Assembly: GCA_018292915.2 (NCBI GenBank)
Contig: JACVVK020000053.1
Coordinates: 1,214,001-1,278,000 of the forward strand
Source: Batillaria attramentaria
Taxonomy: Eukaryota > Mollusca > Gastropoda > Batillariidae
DNA: 64,000 nucleotides
Direction: 5' to 3'
Shown: positions 47,282 to 61,200 of the stretch, in pieces
Layout: every line of letters starts with the position of its first letter
Position numbering within the stretch: position 1 is the stretch's first letter
Position numbers and translations under genes: made by a program
The notes under the pieces: model-generated
What the model was told of the DNA's origin: nothing
The model's input: only the letters and a program-made list of their open reading frames with translations
Database searches by the model: none

Positions 47282-50200
47282 AAGGAACTATGGCTGTTTC
47301 CTTTGCTTGTCCTTTGAAACAAAACAAAAAAAAAAAATGTATGGTAAATGCAAATGTAATTCTGCAGGCAATCATCTATCATCAAGACTGAAGTTCATTG
47401 ATTGTGGGATTACTTTAAACAAAAATTAATTTAAACAGAAAAAAGCAAAAAACAACAGACAACTGACTGATATGCAGGTGTCATTTTTCTTGGAGCCCGA
47501 TCGTTCAACCGTATCACCTGACATTCTGTACGACAAAACATTTTGTCTTGCAGTTCGATGAATCCTTCGACTTTGAATGGAGCTGGGAGCAAATACGGCA
47601 CCTGGCGCAGCGAGCAGGGGAGGACTACACGCTGGTCGGCAGCTCCATTATGTTCTTTGCCAACGTGACGGACTGGTACACCTCTCTGAATCGCACCGGC
47701 TGGGCCTCGACCACCATCTTTGATTCCCGCGTGAAGCTTCGCCTGATAGGAGACAGCGTGCGCTCCTTCAAACCCAACTCCACTTTCCAAGTTCAGGTGG
47801 GGAAAACGTTTGGTTTGCCACTTTGATACTAGTTGTCACTGAACCTATTGCCACGTTTGACCCCTGCATTTAGTTTCGCTGCTAGGTTTCATCATCGTGT
47901 GTGACAACTGCTGCCATGTGTCAGCTGCTCAGAACGCCAGAGGGTTCAGAACAAGCGTAGTATACGACACACGTGACAGATTCGTTCCCCAGTTTTCAGC
48001 TGAGGAGTCTTCAAACAAAAAACAACAGAAAATTTAACCCTATAGCTAGTTTAGTTCGAGGTTAGACTCTAATTTCATGAATCGGCTCAAAGCGCCGCAA
48101 ACTGAACCCAACACGCACGCTCACGTGAATCATCCGCATTCTCTCAAACACTGGACATAAACACATTACAATCACGTGGTGCGAAGGGTCAGTTCAGGTA
48201 TTTAAGTTTCGGAATATAGAATTGCATTTATTTTTCAAATTTTGTGGGCTGAACATTTCCAAAGCAGAGGGGGAGGAAGATGGAGTACCCGGAGAGAACC
48301 CCCGACGATCGGCCCGAATGATCGGTGCCACATACGAGAAGGAAACATTCTTTGCCCCGAGTGGGACTCGAACCCCTGACCTCTCGCATTGGTGACACAT
48401 TTTTGTACCACGCATGAGTATCCCACGTTTTTTTTACTCTTCTTTTGGTTTTGGCTCTGTATGCAAAAATCAGGCAAAATAAATGGTTCCTTGATGACTC
48501 ACACACTGCAGCACACGTGAGTATGATCAAGGCGCACCGTACACTCCCGCTAAGCCAAATTGAAGTCCACGCAGACATTAAATTAATTATGATTATTTTA
48601 GTGAAGCTGCTGGTGCACAACCCAAAACTTGCTCGGTAGGAAGTGAGTTCATGTCACCATTGTATATAACAGGTGAGTTGGGTGGGTGTTCGGGGGTTTA
48701 ACGTCCTTTCCCACCCATATGGGTGATAGCAAAGATGGGGCAATGATGAAAAAGCCAGCACAAATATTTGGCCCCAGCCGGGATGCGAACTCATGACCCG
48801 AGCATTGAGAGTCCAACGTTCTACCATTCGGACACCCCGGCTCCCCGTATTGTACATAGCAGCCAAGGTGGTTAACCTACATTTGATGAGTCATGCTGTG
48901 ACTGCCATGAACTGAATTTCTTTTTTAATCATATGTCATTGTGTGTATATGTGTATGTATTATCATGTATATTTGCAAAAATTGTCTTTTAAAAACAGGT
49001 AGCTGTGATGCGATCAGATGGCACTCCAGTCTATGATCATCGGCCAGTCATGTTTGAGATCGCCATGAGCAACGTAGGAACAGGCAGCAGACCGTATCCT
49101 CCAGTCAGTGCCTACCCTGTCAACGGCATCGCAGAGATGGAGTTTTATCCTGGGAAAGAAACGCAGTACATGACTGTCAGGGTAAGTGGCTTTACAACTC
49201 TGTATGTGCATCTGTATGTGTGTGTGTGTGCATGCACATGTGTGTGTGTGTGTGCATGTGTGTGCATGGCCCATGCATGTGCTCTCTCTCTCTCTCTCTC
49301 TCTGATATCATGATTTTGTGTATAATTATGCTTGCGCATATTATGTATGTGTGTGCGTGTTCTTATGTATTTTTTTCTTAATGCTTCTCTTCATATTCTT
49401 CTTTGATTTTTTTTTTTAACAGTAGTGTAGCAACGGCAAGTTTGAAAATGGTCTTTGTACGCCTATAACTTCTTCCGTTGTAAAATAAAGGATCGTTATC
49501 TCTCTCTCTCTCTTTCATATCCGTCGCAGTGTGTGTATGTGTGTGTGTGTCTGGGGGGGAAGGGGGGGGGGGGGGGTAACCGGTAATTTTGCACATGACA
49601 CAGTGATATTCTGTTGTCATTGTAAACAGTCTAGGCTGACCTGTACGCCTAGAACGTTTAACTTTTGTACCTATAGCGCTATGGGTAATATGTAACCTAT
49701 TCCCTTATGCAGTATTCATCAGTGCAATAATTATACAGTTTGTCTTTTTTCCATAGCAGTAACATGAAAATGACCAGATTTATCCACTAGTGCATGTAGG
49801 CAAGTTGAAGTGTTCATCCTTGCAGAACAACCAACTAAACCACCATCACCTTTCACCCTGTGCGTGGTATAAAAAGTGTTAGACTTAATACTAATAAGAG
49901 CATTGTTGTTGTTTGTTGTACAGGCTTCCTACTTTGATGGTGATGAATCCGAACGTAACAAATACACATCTTACAGTTCTGGTGTTTTCCAAAACGATCG
50001 TCTTTCCATTGTTGAACTGCGAGCTAACCGCTACTACTCCCCTTCTCAGAACTACATCTCCATCAGGACCTCTACGGAACATCCAAGGGTAGGAATTTAC
50101 TGGCTGTAATATGCTGCTGAGTTCAGTTCATGACGGTGTCTCATTGCTTGGGAAAGACCACACGCTGTTCACTGTACCTGTGAGTAATCTCCATAGTGTT

Positions 50201-53200
50201 GCCCTGTGGACACTTAGTATAGTTTGCACCCTTGGAGTGTATCGGGCGAACTTTACAAACGCAGCCACACTTATTTAGTATAGTTTGCACCCTTGGAGTG
50301 TATCGGGCGAACTTTACAAACGCAGCCACACTTATTTAGTGTAGTTTGCACCCTTGGAGTGTATCGGGCGCACTTTACAAACGCAGCCACACTTATTTAG
50401 TGTAGTTTGCACCCTTGGAGTGTATCGGGCGCACTTTACAAACGCAGCCACACTTATTTAGTGTAGTTTGCACCCTTGGAGTGTATCGGGCGCACTTTAC
50501 AAACGCAGCCACACTTATTTAGTGTAGTTTGCACCCTTGGAGTGTATCGGGCGCACTTTACAAACGCAGCCACACTTATTTAGTGTAGTTTGCACCCTTG
50601 GAGTGTATCGGGCGCACTTTACAAACGCAGCCACACTTATTTAGTGTAGTTTGCACCCTTGGAGTGTATCGGGCGCACTTTACAAACGCAGCCACACTTA
50701 TTTAGTGTAGTTTGCACCCTTGGAGTGTATCGGGCGCACTTTACAAACGCAGCCACACTTATTTAGTGTAGTTTGCACCCTTGGAGTGTATCGGGCGCAC
50801 TTTACAAACGCAGCCACACTTATTTAGTGTAGTTTGCACCCTTGGAGTGTATCGGGCGCACTTTACAAACGCAGCCACACTTATTTAGTGTAGTTTGCAC
50901 CCTTGGAGTGTATCGGGCGCACTTTACAAACGCAGCCACACTTATTTAGTGTAGTTTGCACCCTTGGAGTGTATCGGGCGCACTTTACAAACGCAGCCAC
51001 ACTTATTTAGTGTAGTTTGCACCCTTGGAGTGTATCGGGCGCACTTTACAAACGCAGCCACACTTATTTAGTGTAGTTTGCACCCTTGGAGTGTATCGGG
51101 CGCACTTTACAAACGCAGCCACACTTATTTAGTGTAGTTTGCACCCTTGGAGTGTATCGGGCGCACTTTACAAACGCAGCCACACTTATTTAGTGTAGTT
51201 TGCACCCTTGGAGTGTATCGGGCGCACTTTACAAACGCAGCCACACTTATTTAGTGTAGTTTGCACCCTTGGAGTGTATCGGGCGCACTTTACAAACGCA
51301 GCCACACTTATTTAGTGTAGTTTGCACCCTTGGAGTGTATCGGGCGCACTTTACAAACGCAGCCACACTTATTTAGTGTAGTTTGCACCCTTGGAGTGTA
51401 TCGGGCGCACTTTACAAACGCAGCCACACTTATTTAGTGTAGTTTGCACCCTTGGAGTGTATCGGGCGCACTTTACAAACGCAGCCACACTTATTTAGTG
51501 TAGTTTGCACCCTTGGAGTGTATCGGGCGCACTTTACAAACGCAGCCACACTTATTTAGTGTAGTTTGCCCCTTGGAGTGTATCGGGCGCACTTTACAAA
51601 CGCAGCCACACTTATTTAGTGTAGTTTGCACCCTTGGAGTGTATCGGGCGCACTTTACAAACGCAGCCACACTTATTTAGTGTAGTTTGCACCCTTGGAG
51701 TGTATCGGGCGCACTTTACAAACGCAGCCACACTTATTTAGTGTAGTTTGCACCCTTGGAGTGTATCGGGCGCACTTTACAAACGCAGCCACACTTATTT
51801 AGTGTAGTTTGCACCCTTGGAGTGTATCGGGCGCACTTTACAAACGCAGCCACACTTATTTAGTGTAGTTTGCACCCTTGGAGTGTATCGGGCGCACTTT
51901 ACAAACGCAGCCACACTTATTTAGTGTAGTTTGCACCCTTGGAGTGTATCGGGCGCACTTTACAAACGCAGCCACACTTATTTAGTGTAGTTTGCACCCT
52001 TGGAGTGTATCGGGCGCACTTTACAAACGCAGCCACACTTATTTAGTGTAGTTTGCACCCTTGGAGTGTATCGGGGCACTTTACAAACGCAGCCACACTT
52101 ATTTAGTGTAGTTTGCACCCTTGGAGTGTATCGGGCGCACTTTACAAACGCAGCCACACTTATTTAGTGTAGTTTGCACCCTTGGAGTGTATCGGGCGCA
52201 CTTTACAAACGCAGCCACACTTATTTAGTGTAGTTTGCACCTTGGAGTGTATCGGGCGCGCACTTTACAAACGCAGCCACACTTATTTAGTATAGTTTGC
52301 ACCCTTGGAGTGTATCGGGCGCACTTTACAAACGCAGCCACACTTATTTAGTATAGTTTGCACCCTTGGAGTGTATCGGGCGCACTTTACAAACGCAGCC
52401 ACACTTATTTAGTATAGTTTGCACCCTTGGAGTGTATCGGGCGAACTTTACAAACGCAGCCACACTTATTTAGTATAGTTTGCCTGCTAACTTTGGTTTA
52501 GGGTTATGGTTAGGTTTAGCTTTAGGGTTGGGGTTACCTTGTGGTAATGGTGCAATCACTTTGTTGTTTAGACTGTTGTAGTGCATTTACAAGAGGTGCA
52601 AATGACACAGGGGGGCAAACTATATCAACACAGCCCTAGAAACTGTAGCCAGGTTTGCTTGTTTCACCAGAACCAAACGTCCTCCTCTCAAAATCAGCAG
52701 CTTGCTAACCACTGGAGGAGAAAAGGGTTTTTTTGTTTCACTGATGCTCAAAACTTAATTTAAACAAGTCATCCCTATAGAATATGGTTAAAACTGTGGT
52801 TGAATTTCACCTTTGTCGACCATCCTGAGATGATAACTGTTACATTACGTGGTCTTTGGCAATAGAGTTGGATGTTGAAGTCCAGTATCCTTGTCTCATC
52901 TTCTTTTTGTTTACTTGCAGGTGAACGAGTACATGATCTTCCACATCATAGTCAGCCACTTCATCCCTCGTGTCTTCTACCAGGTATTTGTTTTCCCTTC
53001 TTCTGCATGTCCGGTGCGTGCTAGTTTTAGTAGAGGTCATGTTAGTATGACCTAACAAATCTAAAAACCTACCTGTTTTCATCTTAAAGCACCGTCTAAC
53101 CTCCCTCCGTCTTTCTCCATCTCCTTATTAAGTACCATACATGCAGTTGCCCTGGCCCTGAACCTTCACTTTTATCTGTCCCTTTACCTGTACTCTTAGC

Positions 53201-55371
53201 GCTTAGAACTGCCTTACAAGTAGATTACAGCGCTATATAAATAAATAATAATTATTATTATATTATTATTTGATTCAGCTGCAAGGAACCATATTTCCTT
53301 CACTGCTTGTGCGCAGTTCTACTTATTCCCCTACAGGTTTATGTACAGATGTTGAAAGCTGATGCTAAAATATTTTGTCCTATTGTAAGCAAAGTGTTTT
53401 TGTGACCAGAGGCAGGAAAGCAGTCAGATGTTAGTTTCACTAACTGCTTGAATGAAGGTGGTTTGCAATGGAAACCTATGTGGTATACAGTATTGTTGTT
53501 GTTTTTTGTTTGTTTGTTTTGTTTTGTTCCCTAGGACTGGTTTAGGGTCTGTTTGCATTGTAGTAATCCAGACGTTGTATAATAGTCTTCTCGGAGCCTG
53601 TGAGTGAATTTCTTACAACATGAACTCTGTCCTTGACCTTAGGTGGTTGCTCAGGGCAACATCATCATTGGAGATGAACTTGAGATGACCTCTAAACAGA
53701 AGACATTTGCCGTGGCCTTGTCTCGTGAGATGGTCCCAACCGCTCGTATCATTGTGTACTACATCCGGCAGCCAGAGGAAATCGTCTCTGATGTTCTTAA
53801 CTTTTTTGTCAACGGCACAGCACAAAATGAGGTTTGTAGTTTGGATTCTGTAGAATTTGTTGATATAGCAATGCAAACACTCTCACAATTTAGCATTTAA
53901 AAAAAACAAAAGAAATGTTCTTGATTTTTGAGCAAGTTTTAGGGATTAAACTTTTCCACAAAAAAAAAGGGGGGGGGGGGGGTATGTATGAATCAGTTAA
54001 GGTTATTGTTTTTGTTTTGTTTTTTTAAACATGCTTTTGTTTCTTCATTTGTGGATACTGGTGTTTTGATATGTGTCCTAACAGGTGAAACTTACCATTA
54101 ATCTCGGCAAAGACTTTAGTCAGAATACTGCTGAGATGAACGCGTATGCTGACCCAGGATCGTACGTGGCCTTCAGTGGGATTCTTCTTGACCTTCACCT
54201 CATGGGGCTGAGTGACGGAATCACAGAGAATAAGGTGAGTGTTGTGTAGTCGTTCAAACCACCAGCTCTTGTGCGATGTCTTTGTTATGCAACCAGCCCC
54301 TTCGCTGTAGCTTATTCGGGACGTGTTGGGAGTGGGGTGGTTAGGGGTGTAGTGGTGACAACTTATGCTACCAGTGTGAAAGGTTGGGGGTTTCCGTCTC
54401 ATTTAGAGCATCAGATATTTCAGTACTAGTACTGTATGTGGCACTGTTTTTTCAGGCTAGTCGAAGGGGAATCTCTTGAGGTCCTCTGGCTTCCTCCCAG
54501 TTTGCTTTCGAAATGTTCAGTCCACAAATAAAAAAGAATAAAAAACTTAAAGAAAAATGCAATTCTAAATTCTTAAACTTGAAAATCTGAGCAGACCCTT
54601 CATACCATGTTTGTAATGTGTCATTCAGAATTCATGTCATTCATGTTAGCATTCATGTTGGGTTCAGTTCAGAGTCAAACAGTTGGGTACAGTGCATATT
54701 ATTATTGTATTAATTGTTGCAGCTGATCGATGAACTGGAGACATACGACCAGGCTGCCAGGGCGAGCTATCGTCATCTGTGGCGGACCGGCCAAGCGGAA
54801 TATGAGTACAAGTTCTTTACAGCTGGCGACTTTGGCATTGACCCCAACACCAGCTTCCACGTAAGTACTAGGTTCTTACCGTCACTTTTTTCCATTTTTT
54901 TTTTTTTTTAACAGCGTCTGAATGTAGAATGTTTGTAGAGGATGTATGCAGTCCGAAGGGAAACAGACCATGGTCTTTCTTTTACTTACTTAGGCCCATG
55001 GCTCCGAGTGGAGCATAGGCCATCAACGCCGCATGGTCTCTCCACATGAGCATTTTCTTTTTCTTCTGTCCGTGTACTGACCAACCACAGCATACCTAGA
55101 CTGAACGTCAGTGTAGTTGTGAATACTGGTCGCCAGTTTTCTGTTCTGCTGTCCCTTCTGTGTTTATGCGCACACTTGATATAAATTATGTGTGCGCGTG
55201 TACGTGAAGGAGAGATGGGCACTTGCGATGGGTCTGGAAAAATTTTTCTGTTGTACATGTACTGAAAAATTCCCAACCAGACTTCTGTGTGTTCAGGGGA
55301 TTTAAACCTGATACTTCAGGATCTGCAGATGGATGTACATGTACCTCTAGGCCAAATCCTCTCATTGATTT

Positions 55372-55432
<61 letters not shown>

Positions 55433-58220
55433 CCCCTACTTTCAAATTGACCTGATTGAGCGCATGTTTTCGGCTTTAGCGACGCCTTTGTTCCTTTTCT
55501 ATATTAAATATATATATATTTTTTTTTTTTTAATTATGAATTATTATTATTATTATTATTAACTTCCAAGTGACGTATTCTTTTTTGTTTTTCAGGATGC
55601 TGGGTTGTTGGTGTTGACAGACGCAGACCTGGCTAGGATTCCAAGTGTTATCAGTAAGTGTTAGTGGTGGTGATGATGATAAAACCATACGGTATGGGAT
55701 AAATAAGTGCTCTGTAGAGAGAGAGCTTTGTAAAGAATTATGAAACAAACATTGGGATCTGCTGATGCTTAACCCATTTCGTACTGCCCGCGGGAATTGC
55801 CTACTCTTTCAGTTCCCCTTGCTTATTGCTGCTGTAAGCGAGAATCAGGCAAGGGTAACCACTCTTTAATGGTTGTTTTGCAAGTGAGAAGGATTGTCCT
55901 GCTTTACCCACCCCCTTCCCCTCCCTCCTTCCCCATGACAAAGTAGGGACGATGATGGTTAGAGCGCTGCTGGTCAGGTTTTCACCCAGGGAACCACTAC
56001 AGTAGCTACACTGGTGTAGCTGTAAGGCCTGAAAATTAGGTCATTTTACAGGAAGGATCAAAAAAGTGTGGCAGCGGGAGGGTACATTCAATGTCTACAC
56101 GATGTAAATGAATGCCTCTGAGTGCGTTCCATAAATAGTATGTGATCTCTTCCACAGGCGAATATGGGCAGTGCCCTGAAGGGCAGACGCGATGTTTGAG
56201 TGAATCGAACTCCGAAAGCTGTTATGCGGTGGAACTCCGGTGTAACGGCCAGTTTGACGTTTGTGATGACGGCTCTGACGAGTTCGGATGTGATTATCAT
56301 AACAATACAGTCATTGAGATGCGACCACTCAGCCAGATCAGCCGAATCAGCCGTTACTATGACAACAGTACTTGGCCTTGGCAAGAGATATTTACCAAGT
56401 AAGTGGCTGGAGTGTAATACAGTGTAATGAAAACAATGTAAAACAGGGGCACACCGAACTAGAATAATGAAATAGAATAAGTTAGGAGAAAGTTTTGTGA
56501 TGTCAGATGCTACTTCACATTTGATGTGAGTCATGAGGCATTTAGAGAGCGGCACTAGTGAACGGCTGTCACGGCAATGAAGCGAGGGTTCGAGCCCAGG
56601 TCATGCTTGTGATACGCGGTACTGGTGTTTCCTGGCTACTGGGTGCTCATCAGGGGTTTCCCTCAAGGTTGTTTGGCTTTCCTCCCCCAGCAAACTTGAA
56701 AAATAGGATAGGTATCAGGTGGCGCTGCACTGTGATGACACGCTTCCCCTGGGGAAAGCAGCCCAAATTTCCCAGAAGGGAGTTAAAAAAAAAAACACCC
56801 CAAAAAAACACATCAGTAGTCTATGGCATTAAAAAAAACATTTAATACAGGTGTTTTTAGATGAAAACGCATGGGGAAAAAATCTGAAAAAAAAAGAAGA
56901 AAAAAGTGTTTCTGGTGATTTCACTGTGTGGATGTCATTTAGGGATAGTTTGTGGGCCAACGTGAGAAAGTTGTGCTTGTTATTTGATGGTACGGATGTT
57001 GTAAGGGGTGTGGGTTTGTTTTGGACAGACCAAACGGGCGTGTAAACTTCATGGTGCCCCAGCCCTTCTACCCGTTGTGGTGGGCGATTAACGGGATTTC
57101 CATGAGCCGCAACGTGGGACTGGGTATCATGCGGCAGATTATGTATGTGAGTACTTGTTTTGAATTATTTTCCTTTGGCTTTTTACAAATCTCAGACATA
57201 TACAGGTAAGATTGTGAATTGACAATACAGGTACAGGTAACTTGATAATGGCATATAATTGTATATGTAGACATGACTCAATAGACGACTCCATTCGGCA
57301 AGGGCCAAGGCCAAATTCCCCACCCCTGTCTTGTGCCATGTAGTTGCAAAATGCAGTACGTCTGTGATGTCATTTCATGGGAAAAGGGGTGATTGAAAGA
57401 GGACAAAGATGGACATAATGATCTTTTTCCTCAAGTGACGTCAATGGACTTACTGCTTTCCACATTTTCAGTCATATCAAACTACACGTGCTTCCCTCTT
57501 TGTCGTGTCTGGCAAGAAAGTTTGCCAGACCACGCCACATGTTTTGCTCAGTATGTTGCGGCATGCGATTACTGAATTCTGGGAGCTTGCCCCATTTGAT
57601 TGACAGTAGTGGAGTTGTCTATTGTGTGGACCAACTGCAAAACATTTGTGAGTACCGGCATGATTCACTGTGTTGAAAGTACACTCAGTGACCAGTAACC
57701 TCCCCCCCCCCCACCCCTCCCCACCCCCCCCCCCCCACCCCCCCCCAAAAAAAAATAAAAAAATGCAGAGTATCACTGTATGGCTGAAATTTTCACTGTC
57801 CCATATAGTGGATGTTAGGTTGACTGTGCGTTGCATCAGGCATTTCATGTGCGTTGGCGATTGCTACCCCATAGAGACTGTGTTCGTGTGTGTGTGTTTT
57901 TGGTCTCTGATGGATGTTCAGATGGGCAACCTGTTAGAAGTCCTGAGGGTCAAACAACAACAATTAGTCTGTGCTGAAAATTGCCTACTGGTTTGCAGTA
58001 TGACTCAACGACCCCGTTTTTCATGGGCGTGGAACATCCAGACGTGATTGTGCGAGGAGAGCAGGTTGGCATTCGCTGTACCCTGGTCAACAAATGGTTC
58101 GACGATGACTACATAGAGGTGAGATAAGTGGCGAAGTTCAGTCGTTTGTTTGTCTGTTTCTTTCCTTTTGTTTTCTCCTTCATATCTTCTGACATTTCTG
58201 TTGTCGATGTTCAGTGCTTG

Positions 58221-58259
<39 letters not shown>

Positions 58260-61200
58260 GGTGTGTGTGTGCCTGCGTGCATGTGTGATGACTTATCAGT
58301 AATGTGCCTGGTAACGTTTCAGGTGTTGGTGACACTACATGCAAGCGATGATATCGAGTTTGTCATGTGTAATGACTTATCAGTAATGTGCCTGGTAACG
58401 TTTCAGGTGTTGGTGACACTACATGCAAGCGATGATATCGAGTTTGTCATGGTGGGCAACATGGGGTACCTCCAGTCCTACAATCCAAAGACACACAAGG
58501 GAGATCATCAGACCATCGTTTTTGTACGTCACAACTGTTGTTTTGTCTCCTGTTATGATCTGAGAGTGTTGTGTTTGCTTGTAAATGTTCAGACTTTTAT
58601 ACGCATATATATGCATTTTTGTTATGGGGAATGAACCAACTACCTGTGTATTTTTACTGGGGGTGAAATAAATTGGGTGTATCTTTATCTTCAGACGGAG
58701 CCTGCATGTGAATGTTCGGACTTTAGTGAACGTAAGCATTTTTATGATGAGGAGCAAACCAATTTCCTATGTATTATTTCCTGTGAGTGAAGTAAATTAT
58801 GTGTAGCTTTATCTTCAGATGGAGCCAGGCCAGTATAAAGACATCTACCTGCCTATTGTCCCGTCCAAAGACCTGATACGCGGGGAGCTGACTTTCCAAA
58901 TCACCGCCGCCTGTTTTATGATGAAAACTGAGTACACAGGCACAATCAGAGTCATTGTAAGTCGGGACTTTTGTTTTTTTTCTGCTTGTCACCTTTGTTT
59001 TACTTTTAACATCCAAATGCCTGTCTTTCAGTCCTCACACATGCCTGACGACTTATACACTAGTTCGTACACTACAGACTGTATAGACGAGATTTTGTAG
59101 CACACCGTTGGGAAAACATGGTTGGAAATCTTCTGTCCGTGGCGCATCCAAGTTGGTGCAGCAGGGAGCAACACAGCAAAACTGAAACGAACAAGAACCT
59201 GAAAAGGAATACAGTCCTGTCATCGTACTGTTGAAAAGTTGTTTACATGCAGGTAGACGAGTGCTTCAAGCGTTGATTTATGATCCGGTAGTGAACATTT
59301 GTACCAGCTGCCACCAGTAAACAGTACAGTCCCCTTTCATTGTCTCCTATTTCCCACACCTAGAATTTCAGTCTTTGAGGACCTGTCGGGCGACATGATG
59401 ATGCTGATGATTTGTTTTAATGTACCTTAACCTTCATGATTTAGCGACAGGTGTTTTCCTTTTACTGAAACTAAACTTCATTATTTGTGTCTCGTCTCTG
59501 GCCTAACATACCTACTTGCTAACTTTTCCACCCGCTTACAGCCGGATGGTGTGACTAACTACTACCACATTCCGTACCTGGTGGATCTAACAAGTTATGC
59601 CAGTATTGACGTGCCGGACCTCAAAGTTCCTGTGCCAGAGTTCTTTATAGTTCCCGGACAATGGCGATACAGTTTGTACATCCCTGGGGCTGCTACTGCA
59701 TGTGTTTCCACGTTTGGTGAGTTTTCCACGTTTGGTGAGTTTGGGGCAGAAAGGGAATTGGAAATGGAAACGTATTCAAAATGTGTCCGTGCTAGGGGTT
59801 GTGAGTTTGAATCCCAACTTGAATCCAGAAGTTTGTACCGGTACTTTTTTCCTCATTGCCCCATCTTGGATACACCTGTATCATCCTCTTGTCATGGAAA
59901 AGGACGTTAAACCTGCTTACAGTCAACGTAAATATGTCTCTGTTTCATTTACCCTGATACTAATGACTTCAGTCATTAATTTTTGCAGGTGATGTGGTGA
60001 CACCTGGGTTTTTCGAGGATTACCTGAATGCGGAGAATGTGTTGTTGCGGCCTTACGGTGGTGGTGAGATGATCACCTTCAACTTTGCCTACAACATTTT
60101 AACGCTTCGCTTCATGAAGACGAGTGAGCAGCTGACCAATGACAGGCTGGCAATCGCTTTGGACGAACTCAACATTGGTAAGCTAAAGGAAAAAAGATAT
60201 ATATTTTTTTTGCAGACGTTAATTCTTATTCTGTATTGTGTATGTCGCAAGTGTTGAAATAGTATTTGAGAAAAATTGTTTTCCCTAATGAAGGAATCAG
60301 GTTTGCTTCGTTAGTCAGGGTTTGCTCCTAGTAGTAGTACAGTAGTCAGGGTTTGCTCCTAGTAGTAGTACAGTAGTCAGGGTTTGCTCCTAGTAGTAGT
60401 ACAGTAGTCAGGGTTTGCTCCTAGTAGTAGTACAGTAGTCAGGGTTTGCTCCTAGTAGTAGTACAGTAGTCAGGGTTTGCTCCTAGTAGTAGTACAGTAG
60501 TCAGGGTTTGCTCCTAGTAGTAGTACAGTAGTCAGGGTTTGCTCCTAGTAGTAGTACAGTAGTCAGGGTTTGCTCCTAGTAGTAGTACAGTAGCAGTTTT
60601 GTTGAGTATGGAGTGGTTGAAATAACACATGAAGTGTGATAGCTAGTGAGATGGGCAACCTGTCAGAAGTCTGGAGAGTCAAACAAACAAACAACAACAG
60701 TAACAGCAACAAAACACCAAGGAATGAAAAGCAAACAGTGACAGCAAATCTCTGCACAGTCTGACAGTGAAACATGTGACAAGACCTTTGTCAGTCAGAC
60801 CAACAAGGGAACAGTGTTGACTAACACTTGGAGACTCCTAAAATAACTAGAGGAGCAAAGCCTCCTTGGCTCACTTGTGAGATGGGTCAAGGTCATTCAA
60901 AAGAGTATGTTTCTAAAGCTCTTATCACTAGCTTTCACGAAATAAGGTGTCTTGTGTTCATAGTTCCTAAGAAAACAGCAAATGGCAACATAACAGTTTT
61001 CCCAGGACAGCTTCTATGACCTTGACCTTGGGTCAAGGTCATTCAAATGAGATCTGTAAGTGAAGAGCTTATCAGTGACTATCATTATGCCAAATTTGAT
61101 AACTCTAATTTTTGTAGTTTCTGTACAAATGGCAATGTAAAATTTTACAACAGACAGCTGTAATGACCTTGACCTTGAGTCAAGGTCACTCAAATGGGTA

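Noticed and set aside
46960..47391. Cys/Val- or Thr/His-rich open frames
   Set aside because: Translations of the GT/CA microsatellite.
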